Assembly (NCBI GenBank): GCA_018812265.1
Contig: JAHJDG010000210.1
Span: 1 to 44,250 of the forward strand
DNA from: a bacterium
Lineage (GTDB): Bacteria > Electryoneota > RPQS01
DNA: 44,250 bases
Direction: 5' to 3'
The position numbers and the translations under genes were made by a program. Below, piece after piece: positions 34,229-42,842 of the stretch (position 1 is the first letter of the stretch; each line of letters opens with the position of its first letter). The notes beneath the pieces are model-generated. The model searched no databases. It was not told the origin of the DNA and worked only from the letters and a program-made list of their open reading frames with translations.

Positions 34229-35933
34229 ACGGGCCGGGCCGCCAAGCCGCGGCCACTCTCCTCCGGCGTGGATTCTGGCCGGAATGATTACGGGCATATT
34301 GTTTGCCCTCGCAAATCCAGTTGGATCACAATCGCCTCCGTTGACGGATGGCAACACCTTCACTATGTCGCTGCCGGATACCGACCCCCTCACCATTCGC
34401 GTTGGACTTCTCGAAGACTACGAGAAGCTGACCTTCTCGTTCGTCGGCCAGTATTGCATCGAAACGCTGGTCGGCGAGACCGTCCGCAATGCTTCGCCGT
34501 CCGAGGAAAAATGGCGGGCTCGTGTCGAGGAATCAACGCCCACCCAGTTCCTGTTCAGCGTTCTTGCGAATTCCTTTGCAAAAAACAACGATGCGATGAC
34601 GCTGGCCGAGCAATTCGAAAAAGACGGCACTCCCGCCGTCGTCCGACAGATCGGTGGAGCCATCGAAGTGGATGGTCGCGTGGTGGGGGACAACACTCTC
34701 TATCGAGTGCAGGTCGGCAACTTCCGTTCCGAAGTGGAAGCGGTTAAATTCGCTGAAACCCTCTACGACGACTATGCCCCTCGGATCGTGCGCGAAGTGT
34801 TGCGCGTCGCCAGAGGCAACATCGAGCTTTTCGACGCTGAACTCGTCGAATCCTTCACCGTCAAGAACGGTTTCCGGCTCGTGCCGGCTTCCAGTGACGC
34901 CGCGGTAACCATCTACGGCGTACGCACCGGCAGCGGATTCGGGTACGAACCCGTCGAAGACCGCACTTATGGCGGGATCATCGAAGTCTTCTTCGATCAT
35001 TCCGGCCAACTGGCGGCGGTCAACAAGATTCCGATTGATACCTATCTGAAGGGAGTCGTTCCCTCCGAGATGCCGGCCGGATTCCCCGAACAAGCGCTGT
35101 GCACGCAGGCCATCATCGCCCGTTCGGTGGTGCTGGCCGAAAAGGCGATCAAGCATCTGAACGACCGCTACGACGTCTGCGCGCACGTGCATTGTCAGGC
35201 GTACAGCGGTTTGACGCAGGAGGATCGGCGAACCAACGGCGCGGTCGAGGCCACGCGCGGAATGGTGCTCGTGAACGGCGAACGGCTGGTGGTGGCGCAT
35301 TACAGCGCGGTGTGCGGCGGTCATACTGAGGATGCCGAAGCGACGTGGGCGATGGCCACCAGCGGCGCTCTGCGCGGACATCCCTGTTCGTGCAAACAAG
35401 ACATGGACATGCCCGACCTCTCCACCGAAACGGGAGTTCGGCAGTGGGTGAATTCATCGCCCGACGTATGCTGCAATCTGTCGGGACACGATCTGCCGGT
35501 GTCTTCCGATTATGCGCGTCGGCGATTCCGCTGGGAGGTTGCGTATTCGAGGAGTGAACTCGAAGAGACCATCAAGGAAAAAACCGGCGTGGACGTGGGC
35601 ACGCTCTACGACATTCTGCCCGTGAAGCGCGGCGTGTCGGGGCGACTCATCGAGGTGGAAGTTCTCGGGTCGCGCCGCAATTTGCGCGTGCAGCGCGAGC
35701 TCCGCATCCGCCGCGCCTTGCACAAGAGCGCGCTGCCCAGTTCCTGTTTCGTGGTGGACGTGGTGAACGATGCCGAAGGCATGCCGGTGGAGATCGTGTT
35801 CACCGGCGCGGGTTGGGGACACGGCGTAGGTCTCTGCCAGTGCGGTGCCGCCCGCCAGGCCGCCGAAGGCCGCTCCTACGAAGACATCCTCAAGTTCTAT
35901 TTCCCCGGCACGAAAGTCGTGAAATTGTATTGA
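34221..35933 (+). CDS. SpoIID/LytB-domain protein with SPOR domain
   Basis: The 570-residue exported protein has a basic N-terminus and hydrophobic signal segment (about 16-36). A SPOR-like peptidoglycan-binding region (about 130-195, TLYRVQVGNFRSEVEAVKFAETLYDDYAPRIV) comes next. The SpoIID core follows from about 255, with YRGxxEV-like TYGGIIEVFFD, VNKIPIDTYLKGVVPSEMPAGFPEQALCTQAIIARS, CAHVHCQAYSG, AHYSAVCGGHTEDAEATW and GAGWGHGVGLCQCGA near the end. SpoIID enzymes are lytic transglycosylases acting on peptide-free glycan strands; LytB relatives enhance amidases. GTG 34221 overlaps the aspartokinase gene, so the two are coupled. Role: cell-wall remodelling. Confidence 0.88.
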   Translation: MRRRAGPPSRGHSPPAWILAGMITGILFALANPVGSQSPPLTDGNTFTMSLPDTDPLTIRVGLLEDYEKLTFSFVGQYCIETLVGETVRNASPSEEKWRARVEESTPTQFLFSVLANSFAKNNDAMTLAEQFEKDGTPAVVRQIGGAIEVDGRVVGDNTLYRVQVGNFRSEVEAVKFAETLYDDYAPRIVREVLRVARGNIELFDAELVESFTVKNGFRLVPASSDAAVTIYGVRTGSGFGYEPVEDRTYGGIIEVFFDHSGQLAAVNKIPIDTYLKGVVPSEMPAGFPEQALCTQAIIARSVVLAEKAIKHLNDRYDVCAHVHCQAYSGLTQEDRRTNGAVEATRGMVLVNGERLVVAHYSAVCGGHTEDAEATWAMATSGALRGHPCSCKQDMDMPDLSTETGVRQWVNSSPDVCCNLSGHDLPVSSDYARRRFRWEVAYSRSELEETIKEKTGVDVGTLYDILPVKRGVSGRLIEVEVLGSRRNLRVQRELRIRRALHKSALPSSCFVVDVVNDAEGMPVEIVFTGAGWGHGVGLCQCGAARQAAEGRSYEDILKFYFPGTKVVKLY

Positions 35934-35943
35934 GGTATCACGA

Positions 35944-36264
35944 ATGAATCCGGCTCCTCGAATCCCTCTTGACTACGAGAAGATCAAGGCCTTCTGCGAG
36001 AAGTGGAAGATCACCGAGTTCTCGCTGTTCGGTTCGGTGCTCACCGATGATTTCCGTCCCGACAGCGACGTGGACGTGTTGGTGGAGTTCGCGGAGGATG
36101 CCCGCTGGGGCTTGTTTGACATGGTACACATGGAGGATGAATTGAAGGAGGTGTTTGGACGCGATGTGGATTTGCTGACTCGCCGCAGTGTTGAGGCCAA
36201 TGAGAACTACATCGTGCGCAAGAATATTCTGCGTTCCACAAGGAGAGTCTATGCCGCGAGATGA
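35944..36264 (+). CDS. mntA: MntA-type minimal nucleotidyltransferase antitoxin
   Basis: The 106-residue protein has the minimal nucleotidyltransferase signature FGSVLTDDFRPDSDVDVLVEF (GS at 30-31, acidic metal ligands D42 and D44). In the well-studied MntA-HepT systems this enzyme transfers AMP to a tyrosine of the HEPN toxin and so inactivates it. The next gene is that HEPN partner and overlaps by 14 bases. A close duplicate lies at 36970-37287. It follows the SpoIID gene by 10 bases. Confidence 0.88.
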   Translation: MNPAPRIPLDYEKIKAFCEKWKITEFSLFGSVLTDDFRPDSDVDVLVEFAEDARWGLFDMVHMEDELKEVFGRDVDLLTRRSVEANENYIVRKNILRSTRRVYAAR

Positions 36265-36595
36265 ATCCTTTTTGCTCTATATGCTGATTGCGGCTCGCCG
36301 AATCGTTGCTTCCACTTCTGATGTCACGCTGGAGGAATTTTCTGCGAACCGCGAAAAGCAGGATTCGGTGATTCTGCAGATCGGCAATATCGGAGAGGCG
36401 GCCAAGAAAATTTCCGCTGATTTCGCCGAACTGCATCCCGAAATTCAATGGCGCGACATCAGCGGCATGCGAAACCGTCTGATTCACGGGTATCACAAGA
36501 TAGACATCCGAGAGGTTTGGAAGGCGGCGCGGACTTCCGTTCCCGAGCTGATTCGACTTATTGAGCCGCTTGTCCCACCCGAGGAAGAAGTGTAG
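36251..36595 (+). CDS. hepT: HepT-type HEPN toxin (putative RNase)
   Basis: The 114-residue, mainly helical protein carries the HEPN active-site motif RX4HXY as RNRLIHGY (R74, H79, Y81) and the family context VILQIGNIGEAAKKIS and WRDISGMRN. HepT toxins cleave RNA and are silenced by AMP addition to the motif tyrosine. ATG 36251 is chosen because the domain begins there and the overlap with mntA matches the usual operon form. An upstream frame extension to 36188 only reads through mntA. Confidence 0.88.
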   Translation: MPRDESFLLYMLIAARRIVASTSDVTLEEFSANREKQDSVILQIGNIGEAAKKISADFAELHPEIQWRDISGMRNRLIHGYHKIDIREVWKAARTSVPELIRLIEPLVPPEEEV

Positions 36596-36613
36596 GGATG
36601 AACGGCATCGTCC

Positions 36614-36859
36614 ATGAGTTCGTGGGATCGAACCGTCTATTCGGGAGGTAAATTGTCTGACAACTGCGATCATTCTTCCAACAAGTGCAACAACGCGACG
36701 GGCGCCATCGGGGCCGTGTACGGCTTTGCGGTGCTCGGCGCGGCGGTGTATTTCATCCAGCAGTCCACCTCCTTCTGGGGAGGAGTGTGGGGCCTCCTCA
36801 AGGCCATCGCCTGGCCGGCAATCCTGATGTACAAGCTGCTCGAAATCCTGAAAATGTAA
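36614..36859 (+). CDS. Small conserved-type membrane protein
   Basis: The 81-residue protein has a polar Cys/Asn/Lys-rich N-terminus (DNCDHSSNKCNN) and two hydrophobic segments (about 30-50 and 58-78) reading IGAVYGFAVLGAAVYFIQ and GLLKAIAWPAILMYKLLEILKM. The pattern (Y.IQ..TSFW.GV.G.LKA..WP....Y..L) is one I recall from many short uncharacterised membrane proteins. The function is not known. It begins 18 bases after hepT and may be co-transcribed. Confidence 0.65.
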   Translation: MSSWDRTVYSGGKLSDNCDHSSNKCNNATGAIGAVYGFAVLGAAVYFIQQSTSFWGGVWGLLKAIAWPAILMYKLLEILKM

Positions 36860-36875
36860 GAACGACTACAAGGAA

Positions 36876-36940
36876 CACGTGGCGCCGCACAGCCGTGCGC
36901 GATACTCTGAATCCACGTAGCGCCGCATGGACATGCGCGA
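36876..36940 (+). repeat. Two direct copies of a 27-base element
   Basis: CACGTGGCGCCGCACAGCCG (from 36876) and CACGTAGCGCCGCATGGACA (from 36914), each continuing TGCGCGA, lie 38 bases apart between the small membrane gene and the second MNT gene. The core CGCACAGCCGTG also occurs near 25039 after dapB, so it is a dispersed motif. Confidence 0.6.
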
Positions 36941-36969
36941 CTTATGGTGGAAATATTGAGGATTCTTCG

Positions 36970-37287
36970 ATGGACACCTCCCCCCGCATCCCCATAGACC
37001 AAGAGAAGATCAAGGCCTTCTGCGAGAAGTGGAAGATCACGGAGTTTTCGCTGTTCGGCTCGGTGCTCTCCGATGATTTCCGGCCCGATAGCGACGTGGA
37101 CGTACTGGTGACGTTCGAGAAGAATGCACCGTGGAGTCTCTTCGACATTGTGGACATGGAGGCGGAACTCGGAGGGATTCTCGGCAGGAAAATAGATCTG
37201 TCGGAACGCTCAGCCGTCGAAAGCAGCCGAAATCGCTATCGCCGGTCTTCGATTCTGGCCACCGCGAGGCGGGTGTATGGATCGTGA
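36970..37287 (+). CDS. Second minimal nucleotidyltransferase (MNT), paralogue of mntA
   Basis: The 105-residue protein is nearly identical to mntA over residues 10-47, including FGSVLSDDFRPDSDVDVLV (GS 30-31, D42, D44), then diverges (TFEKNAPWSLFDIVDMEAELGGILGRKIDLSERSAV). No classical HepT gene overlaps its 3' end. The next gene on the strand (37457) has a HEPN-type RX4HXY motif, so it may be the partner. Otherwise this is an orphan antitoxin left by tandem duplication. Confidence 0.83.
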   Translation: MDTSPRIPIDQEKIKAFCEKWKITEFSLFGSVLSDDFRPDSDVDVLVTFEKNAPWSLFDIVDMEAELGGILGRKIDLSERSAVESSRNRYRRSSILATARRVYGS

Positions 37288-37399
37288 TCGTGGTGACTGC
37301 AAATTGTTATTCTGGACACGCGCCGGAATCACCTGACGATTAAGCGAGGCGTTGCTGTCGGCGCGGCGTCCAGAATCTCGTGAACGAAATATCGCTTCG

Positions 37400-37419
37400 G
37401 GCGAATCTGGAGATTCGCC
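37400..37419 (+). repeat. Palindromic dispersed element GGCGAATC...GATTCGCC, copy 1
   Basis: A perfect 8-bp stem (37400-37407, 37412-37419) with loop TGGA. The same arms occur at 42796-42815 with loop TCCC (complement-like), so this is a REP-like short palindrome scattered between genes. Confidence 0.65.
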
Positions 37420-37456
37420 GCGGCGGGCGGCAAGGACTTCACAGAGGACACCTGTC

Positions 37457-38179
37457 ATGCGAGCAACTGAGTTTGTTCAAATACCGTTTGTATTTGAGAA
37501 GCTTGAGATGGTGAGAGCGACACATTCGGGCCGTGTATCCAGCAAGGACATATTGGACTATTACAGTGGTATAGACGAATCCTACAACCGTTCTTCTGTT
37601 GAAGCGCGATACAATGATCTTGTACACGTGGATGGTTCCATCTTTGCACTTCCGAAGCACGACAGATTTCTTGCGACTTTTGCAATCCCATTGAAGTTTG
37701 CGAAAGTCAATTATTTGCTTGGCAACTATCAAGGGACAATTGCCCTTTGTGGATTCATTGGCGAGATGTGCACTGTTTTTATCTATGATTTTGCACACTG
37801 GTGTTCGAAACGTAAGAATGGGCGAAAGTACGATATTCCAATTCAGTCTTTTGAGCGTAAAGGGCAGAAGTCTCGCGTCGAGAAACTGACTTCGTTCGGT
37901 TTGATTAATGAAGCCTACGCCAAGTCATTCACAAGGCTTAACGACATTCGCAATGAACATGTTCACGGTTATCGCATCTTTTCTAAAGAATTGCAGCACG
38001 ATGCCAAGGAGGCCTATGGCCTGGCGGTGCGTATTCTTCTTGTAGCCATAGGACAGCAAATAACGAAGTCACCTGCAGACGAGTGGGGAAAGGGCGCATA
38101 TGTGTCGGTCGAACATTGTCATCCACTTATTATAGAATTTCTCGAAGCAAAGTGGAAATCGCGCCCAGTTTCTCAGTAA
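37457..38179 (+). CDS. HEPN-motif protein of unknown family
   Basis: The 240-residue, apparently soluble protein is mostly predicted helical in its second half. Near residues 163-173 it contains NDIRNEHVHGYRIF, an exact RX4HXY (R165, H170, Y172) as in HEPN ribonucleases. The helix before it (LTSFGLINEAYAKSFTRLNDIRNEH) also fits a HEPN four-helix bundle. The gene is clearly AT-richer than its surroundings, suggesting transfer, and lies downstream of the MNT gene at 36970. It could be an RNA-cleaving toxin or defence effector. No named family is recognised. ATG 37457 is used; upstream in-frame ATG 37352 would add a low-complexity region containing the palindromic repeat. Confidence 0.6.
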   Translation: MRATEFVQIPFVFEKLEMVRATHSGRVSSKDILDYYSGIDESYNRSSVEARYNDLVHVDGSIFALPKHDRFLATFAIPLKFAKVNYLLGNYQGTIALCGFIGEMCTVFIYDFAHWCSKRKNGRKYDIPIQSFERKGQKSRVEKLTSFGLINEAYAKSFTRLNDIRNEHVHGYRIFSKELQHDAKEAYGLAVRILLVAIGQQITKSPADEWGKGAYVSVEHCHPLIIEFLEAKWKSRPVSQ

Positions 38180-38258
38180 TCCATTGGAGTGTTGTCTTGA
38201 TGTCCCTATTGGGTGTGCAATAACACGAGAGATGAGATATTGCGACTAAGGATACACC

Positions 38259-39402
38259 ATGAAACCTGAAGACTTGAAGTTTGAAATTGCGGAGCTGAAA
38301 TCCAAGCTCGATGATCTGCGGAGGTCTCTTTGACCTCGCGCGGCGCGAAAAGGAAATAACCAAACTCGACGAGCTGTCGGCGGGCGGAGCCTTCTGGGAC
38401 GATCAACAACAGGCCCAGAAAGTCCTCAAGCAGCTCTCCGATCACCGCTCGTGGGTCGAGGCCTACCGCAAAGTCGAGAAGGGACTTCAAGACCTCGAAG
38501 CGCTCTGCGAACTCGCACTCGAAGACGAGACCAGCTTCACCGAGGAAGAACTCGACAAGGAGCACGCCCGCTGTCTCGAGCTTTTCGATGACCTCGAAAT
38601 GCGAGCCATGCTGACGGGCCGCGACGACGCGCGAAATGCCATCGTCCACATCCACCCGGGAGCGGGTGGCACCGAATCGGCCGACTGGGCGCTCATGCTC
38701 TTCCGAATGTACCTCCGCTGGTTCGAAGAGCGCGGCTGGAAAACCGACGTTCTGGATTTCGAGCCGGCGGACGAAGCGGGCATCCGCGCCGCCACCATTG
38801 AAGTCACCGGCGATTACGCCTACGGTTTCTGCAAAGCGGAGACCGGCGTGCATCGCCTCGTGCGCATCTCTCCCTTCGACGCCAACGCGCGGCGGCATAC
38901 CTCGTTCGTCAGCGTGTTCGTCTATCCTGAAGTGGATGATGTTCCCGAGATCGAGATCAAACCCGACGATCCGAAAATTGACACCTATCGCGCGTCGGGG
39001 GCGGGCGGCCAGCACGTCAACCGCACCGACTCAGCCGTCCGCATCACGCACCTACCCACCAATACCGTCGTCACCTGCCAGAGCGAGCGCAGCCAGCACC
39101 GCAACCGCGACAGCGCGATGAAAGTCCTCATCGCGCGACTCTACCAGCGCTGGCTCGACGAGCAGAAGGCCAAGAACGAAGCTATCGAAGACAGCAAGAG
39201 CGACATCGCCTGGGGTCACCAGATCCGTTCGTATGTTTTCCAGCCTTATCAGATGGTCAAGGATCATCGCACGAACGTCGAGACCTCCAACATTCAACGG
39301 GTGATGGACGGCGATCTCGATGAATTCGTGCGCGCGTTTCTGCTGCTCGGCGCGCAGGGCAAGTTCGCCCGCTCGCGCGGTCTGGCGAAGAAGGAAGAAT
39401 AG
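38259..39402 (+). CDS. prfB: Peptide chain release factor 2, with programmed +1 frameshift
   Basis: The protein (380 residues after the shift) recognises UGA and UAA stop codons and triggers peptide release. The first 24 codons (MKPEDLKFEIAEL...RRSL) end at an in-frame UGA (38331-38333). The main frame continues one base later with DLARREKE. Both release-factor signatures are present: the SPF tripeptide (204-206, RISPFDANARRHTSF) for stop-codon reading and GGQ (249-251, GAGGQHVNRTDSA) for hydrolysis. Length and positions match E. coli RF2 closely. As in other bacteria, low RF2 should favour the shift and so restore its level. Confidence 0.95.
38320..38334 (+). promoter_or_regulatory. prfB autoregulatory frameshift site
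   Basis: An internal Shine-Dalgarno sequence GGAGG (38320-38324), three bases, then the slippery CTT TGA C (38328-38334). This is the canonical prfB arrangement. The ribosome slips from CUU to UUU/GAC when RF2 is scarce. Confidence 0.95.
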
Positions 39403-39488
39403 CACAAACAAGAGGAGATTTTCGCGCTCTGAAGATAGATTCGATACCGAAGGCAACGGGGGGGGCAAACCAACATCAGGAGTGAATC

Positions 39489-40598
39489 ATGAAGACACAT
39501 TGCACTGCTCGCTTGGTACTGGTCATACTCACCCTGATTTCCGTGCATCAGGCGAAAGCGCAGTACTACAACAATCCGGAAAGCGCGGCCTTCGATGAGC
39601 TGCGCAACTGCTGGTACGTCTCCAACTATGGAGACGGCAAGATCATCCGCGTGGACACCTCCGGCGCTCAGACGGTGTTCAGCGATACCTTAGGCCGCGT
39701 GGCGGGATTGCTCATCGTGGACGACGTTCTCTACGCCGCGTCCAACGACACGCCGTTCATCGGCACCATGGGATTCGATCTCGACACTCGTCAACTGGTT
39801 CGCAACATCCAAATCCCGGTGGACGGGATGGTTAACGACATCACCACCGACGGCTATGGTTTTCTGTACGTCACCGACTTCTATGACAACAAAATCTACC
39901 GGGTGAATCTGGCCACCGATGAGGTGTGGATTTTCGTCAGCAGCGGCTTGCCGATGCCCAACGGAATTGTCTACGATCCCGCGCTCGACCGCTTGTTCGT
40001 GAGTTGTCAGAATGCATCGGGTCGTCCCATCAAGATCGTTGACTTGGCCGATTCCTCGGTCAGTATCGGAGTGTACACCAACCTCGGCGGCGTAGACGGT
40101 CTCGCCTTGGACAACGAAAATCGTCTGTATTTCTCGGCCTGGCAAACGGACGCCATCTATCGCTACGGTCTGGGATTGAGCGGATCGGCGGAGCTGGTTT
40201 CGTCGGGCCATCTCGATCCGGCCGACATCGCGATCAATCTGCGCGACAATGTTCTGGCCGTTCCGAACTACACGCGCAACACGGTGGACTTCGTGTCGCT
40301 CGCGCCGGATGCCGTGGATGAAACGCCGATTCCCACTCTGACGGGTCTTTCGCAATGCTATCCCAATCCGTTTAACTCGCGAGCGGTGATTGAATACTCG
40401 CTGAACACCCCGGGTGAAGTGCGGATAGACGTTTTTGATGCTCTGGGCCGATTGCACGAAACTCTGATTCGGGAAACACAAACACCAGGAAGACATCGCT
40501 TAATTTGGAGCGCCGCGAGTCATCCTTCGGGTACGTATTTCTACCGGATCATGACCGGAGATCGAGTGGAGACACGTAAAATAGTTCTTTTGAAATAA
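39489..40598 (+). CDS. Secreted NHL/SMP-30-like beta-propeller protein with T9SS sorting domain
   Basis: The 369-residue protein has a signal peptide (about 1-24, HQAKAQ), then about six propeller repeats of the NHL/SMP-30 type (for example NNPESAAFDELRNCWYVSNYGDGKIIRVDTSG, NDITTDGYGFLYVTDFYDNKIYRVNLATDEV, DGLALDNENRLYFSAWQTDAIYRY). It ends with a T9SS sorting domain (CYPNPFNSR, GRLHETLIRE, HPSGTYFYRI, RKIVLLK). Such propellers bind ligands or hydrolyse lactones, but no catalytic metal site is certain here. CAGGAG lies upstream of the ATG. Confidence 0.83.
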   Translation: MKTHCTARLVLVILTLISVHQAKAQYYNNPESAAFDELRNCWYVSNYGDGKIIRVDTSGAQTVFSDTLGRVAGLLIVDDVLYAASNDTPFIGTMGFDLDTRQLVRNIQIPVDGMVNDITTDGYGFLYVTDFYDNKIYRVNLATDEVWIFVSSGLPMPNGIVYDPALDRLFVSCQNASGRPIKIVDLADSSVSIGVYTNLGGVDGLALDNENRLYFSAWQTDAIYRYGLGLSGSAELVSSGHLDPADIAINLRDNVLAVPNYTRNTVDFVSLAPDAVDETPIPTLTGLSQCYPNPFNSRAVIEYSLNTPGEVRIDVFDALGRLHETLIRETQTPGRHRLIWSAASHPSGTYFYRIMTGDRVETRKIVLLK

Positions 40599-40632
40599 CG
40601 CTCTTCGCGGGGGGGATCAAATAACGATGTGT

Positions 40633-40660
40633 CCAAGTTCAAGGCGAAGCTTGAATTTGG
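40633..40660 (+). other. Hairpin in the leader of the subtilase gene
   Basis: CCAAGTTCAAG (40633-40643) pairs with CTTGAATTTGG (40650-40660), an 11-bp stem with one G-U and loop GCGAAG. No T-run follows, so it is more likely a leader structure than a terminator. It lies 33 bases before the start codon at 40694. Confidence 0.5.
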
Positions 40661-40693
40661 AGCTTGACACCAACCACAACACCGGGAAAGAAC

Positions 40694-42748
40694 ATGCAGA
40701 GAATCACCATTCTGATCCTCGTCGCACTCCTGTGCGTCGGCGCGGCGGCGGCCAAGGACCGGCCGCTCCTAAAATCCGGAGAACCGTACTATGAGTACGT
40801 GGCCGGAGAGGTTCTGGTCAAGTTTGAAGACGGTCTTAAAGGAGCGGAGATCACCGTTGCCGTAAGTCGCATCGGAGCGAATATCGCCGCTCGCAGCGAT
40901 CTGCTCGGCTACTATCGTGTCGAACTGCCCGTGGCGATGACCGCGGCGGAGGCGATCACCTATTTTCGCTCGCTGCCATCCGTCGAGTGGGCGAACTTCA
41001 ATTACATCGCACATGCCTGCTGGACCCCCAACGATACCTACTACTCGTATCAGTGGCACTACACCCGAATCAATATGCCGCAGGCCTGGGACATCACGCG
41101 GGGTACGGCCAGCGTGGTGGTGGCGGTGTGCGATCAAGGATTCTATTTCAATCACGAAGACTGGACCGGCGTGCAAACCACGAACCCGCGCGATTTCATT
41201 GACAACGACAACAATCCCGCCGTCACGCACTATGACTCACACGGTCAGCACGTCGCCGGAACCATTTTCGCCACGACCAACAACAATTTGGGCGTGGCCG
41301 GGATCGCTCACCTATGCACGCTCATGCCCGTGCGAGTCTTGAATGACAGCGGTAGCGGCTCGATTGACCAGATCTCGAACGGCATTCAGTGGGCCGCCAC
41401 GAATGGCGCCGAAGTGCTCAACCTCTCGCTCGGATTTGGTGTCACCGGACCCCCGGTGGATCCCGGTCCGCCGCTTTCCACCGCCATCAATAATGCGGCA
41501 GCAGCGGGGATCGTCATTTGCGCCGCCACCGGCAACGACGGTATGCCGTATGTCGCCTATCCGGCCGCCTATCCGGCCTGTATCGCCGTGGGTTCAACTG
41601 CCCTCGATGATGCAATCGCTCCCTATTCGAATCAAGGTACGGCGATTGACGTGACCGCTCCCGGAGGCAACACCGATCAGGATCTGAATCAGGACGGCTA
41701 CATTGACGGTGTGCTGTCCACGTTGCGCGCGGCCAGTGGCGACTACTACGGATTCTGGCAGGGAACTTCGATGGCCACGCCGCACGTTGCGGGCGTAGCG
41801 GCTCTTCTTCTCAGCAATGGGCTGCCGGCCGCGCAAGTCCGTGACGCACTGCAGCAAACGGCGGTGGATCTGGGTCCCGGTGGCTGGGATGTCACCTTCG
41901 GTCACGGCCGGATCAATGCCTATGCCGCATTGCAGTGGCAGGGCGGAAGCGGGAGCGAAGTGGTATTGCTTGAAGAGGGATTCGAGGGCACCTTCCCGCC
42001 GGCAAGCTGGACGATTATGGCCTATGGAACTCCGAATCCCGATAACTGGCAGGCCCTGGCGGGAAATCAGGATGCCGATGGTGGAACGACACCCCACGGC
42101 GGTTCTAACGCGGCCTTCCACGATGACGACGACACCGGCGGAATGCAGCGCGACTGGCTGATCACGGAGGGAATGCTTATTCCCGCCAACGCCACCGCGA
42201 TCACCCTGCGTTTCTTTGAGCGCAACTACTATATGGAAGGGTACTACGAGTATCATGGCGTATGGATGTCAACCGATGGATCGCAATTTAGCGAGATTGC
42301 CGAGATGGACGCCGATCATGAAGACTGGACGGAGATCACGATCAATATCACCGATTTCACCGGTCAGGCGGTGTGGTTTCTCTTCTACTATCAAGGCGAT
42401 TACGCGACCGAGTGGTTCATTGACGACGTTCGTGTGACCGCCACGGTGCCCGCCGGCGTGGAAGAGGAGACTCCCACTGTACCGCGTTCAACTGCGCTCG
42501 GCGAACCCTACCCGAATCCGTTCAACAGCGTGGCCACGATTCCGTTTGAGATCGCCGCGCCCGGCGCGGTGGAACTTTCCGTCTATAACATGCTCGGCCA
42601 GCGAGTCTCAACGCTCATTTCAGCTCCGCTTACTTCCGGCGCGCATCGCGTTCTCTGGGATGCGAAAGACGTGAGCAGCGGCGTGTATTTCGTCAAGCTG
42701 CAGAGCGGTGAATTTGTCCAGAGCAGAAAGTTGTTGCTGTTGAAATAG
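40694..42748 (+). CDS. Secreted subtilisin-like (S8) serine protease with T9SS sorting domain
   Basis: The 684-residue exported protease has a signal peptide (about 1-20, GAAAAK) and an inhibitory propeptide of the fervidolysin type (YVAGEVLVKFEDGL...). The S8 catalytic domain (about 115-415) has the triad intact: D147 in VVVAVCDQGF, H183 in DSHGQHVAGT and S359 in GTSMATPHVAG. It also has the oxyanion Asn in ATGND. A jelly-roll/cleaved-adhesin-type domain (about 425-595, EEGFEGTFPPASWTI ... WFIDDVRVTA) and the T9SS sorting domain (PYPNPFNS, GQRVSTLIS, VSSGVYFVKL, RKLLLLK) follow. ATG 40694 starts the signal peptide. It probably digests protein outside the cell. Confidence 0.92.
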   Translation: MQRITILILVALLCVGAAAAKDRPLLKSGEPYYEYVAGEVLVKFEDGLKGAEITVAVSRIGANIAARSDLLGYYRVELPVAMTAAEAITYFRSLPSVEWANFNYIAHACWTPNDTYYSYQWHYTRINMPQAWDITRGTASVVVAVCDQGFYFNHEDWTGVQTTNPRDFIDNDNNPAVTHYDSHGQHVAGTIFATTNNNLGVAGIAHLCTLMPVRVLNDSGSGSIDQISNGIQWAATNGAEVLNLSLGFGVTGPPVDPGPPLSTAINNAAAAGIVICAATGNDGMPYVAYPAAYPACIAVGSTALDDAIAPYSNQGTAIDVTAPGGNTDQDLNQDGYIDGVLSTLRAASGDYYGFWQGTSMATPHVAGVAALLLSNGLPAAQVRDALQQTAVDLGPGGWDVTFGHGRINAYAALQWQGGSGSEVVLLEEGFEGTFPPASWTIMAYGTPNPDNWQALAGNQDADGGTTPHGGSNAAFHDDDDTGGMQRDWLITEGMLIPANATAITLRFFERNYYMEGYYEYHGVWMSTDGSQFSEIAEMDADHEDWTEITINITDFTGQAVWFLFYYQGDYATEWFIDDVRVTATVPAGVEEETPTVPRSTALGEPYPNPFNSVATIPFEIAAPGAVELSVYNMLGQRVSTLISAPLTSGAHRVLWDAKDVSSGVYFVKLQSGEFVQSRKLLLLK

Positions 42749-42756
42749 TTGATGTA

Positions 42757-42815
42757 AGTGTGGGCACGGTCTGCCGTGCCCGCACTGCAGGCGGCGGCGA
42801 ATCTCCCGATTCGCC
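42757..42815 (+). repeat. Two palindromic intergenic elements after the subtilase gene
   Basis: The first is a 13-bp hairpin (42757-42786) with core GGGCACGG-TCTG-CCGTGCCC. A shorter relative (GCACGG...CCGTGC) is at 10554-10569. The second, GGCGAATC-TCCC-GATTCGCC at 42796-42815, repeats the element at 37400-37419. They look like scattered REP-type palindromes and could also weaken read-through. Confidence 0.65.
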
Positions 42816-42842
42816 CCGACACGTGAATCGTTATTGCACTTG

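Noticed and set aside
36876-36940. CRISPR-like array
   Set aside because: Only two imperfect 27-base copies with one spacer-sized gap, no cas genes, and the core also occurs singly elsewhere.
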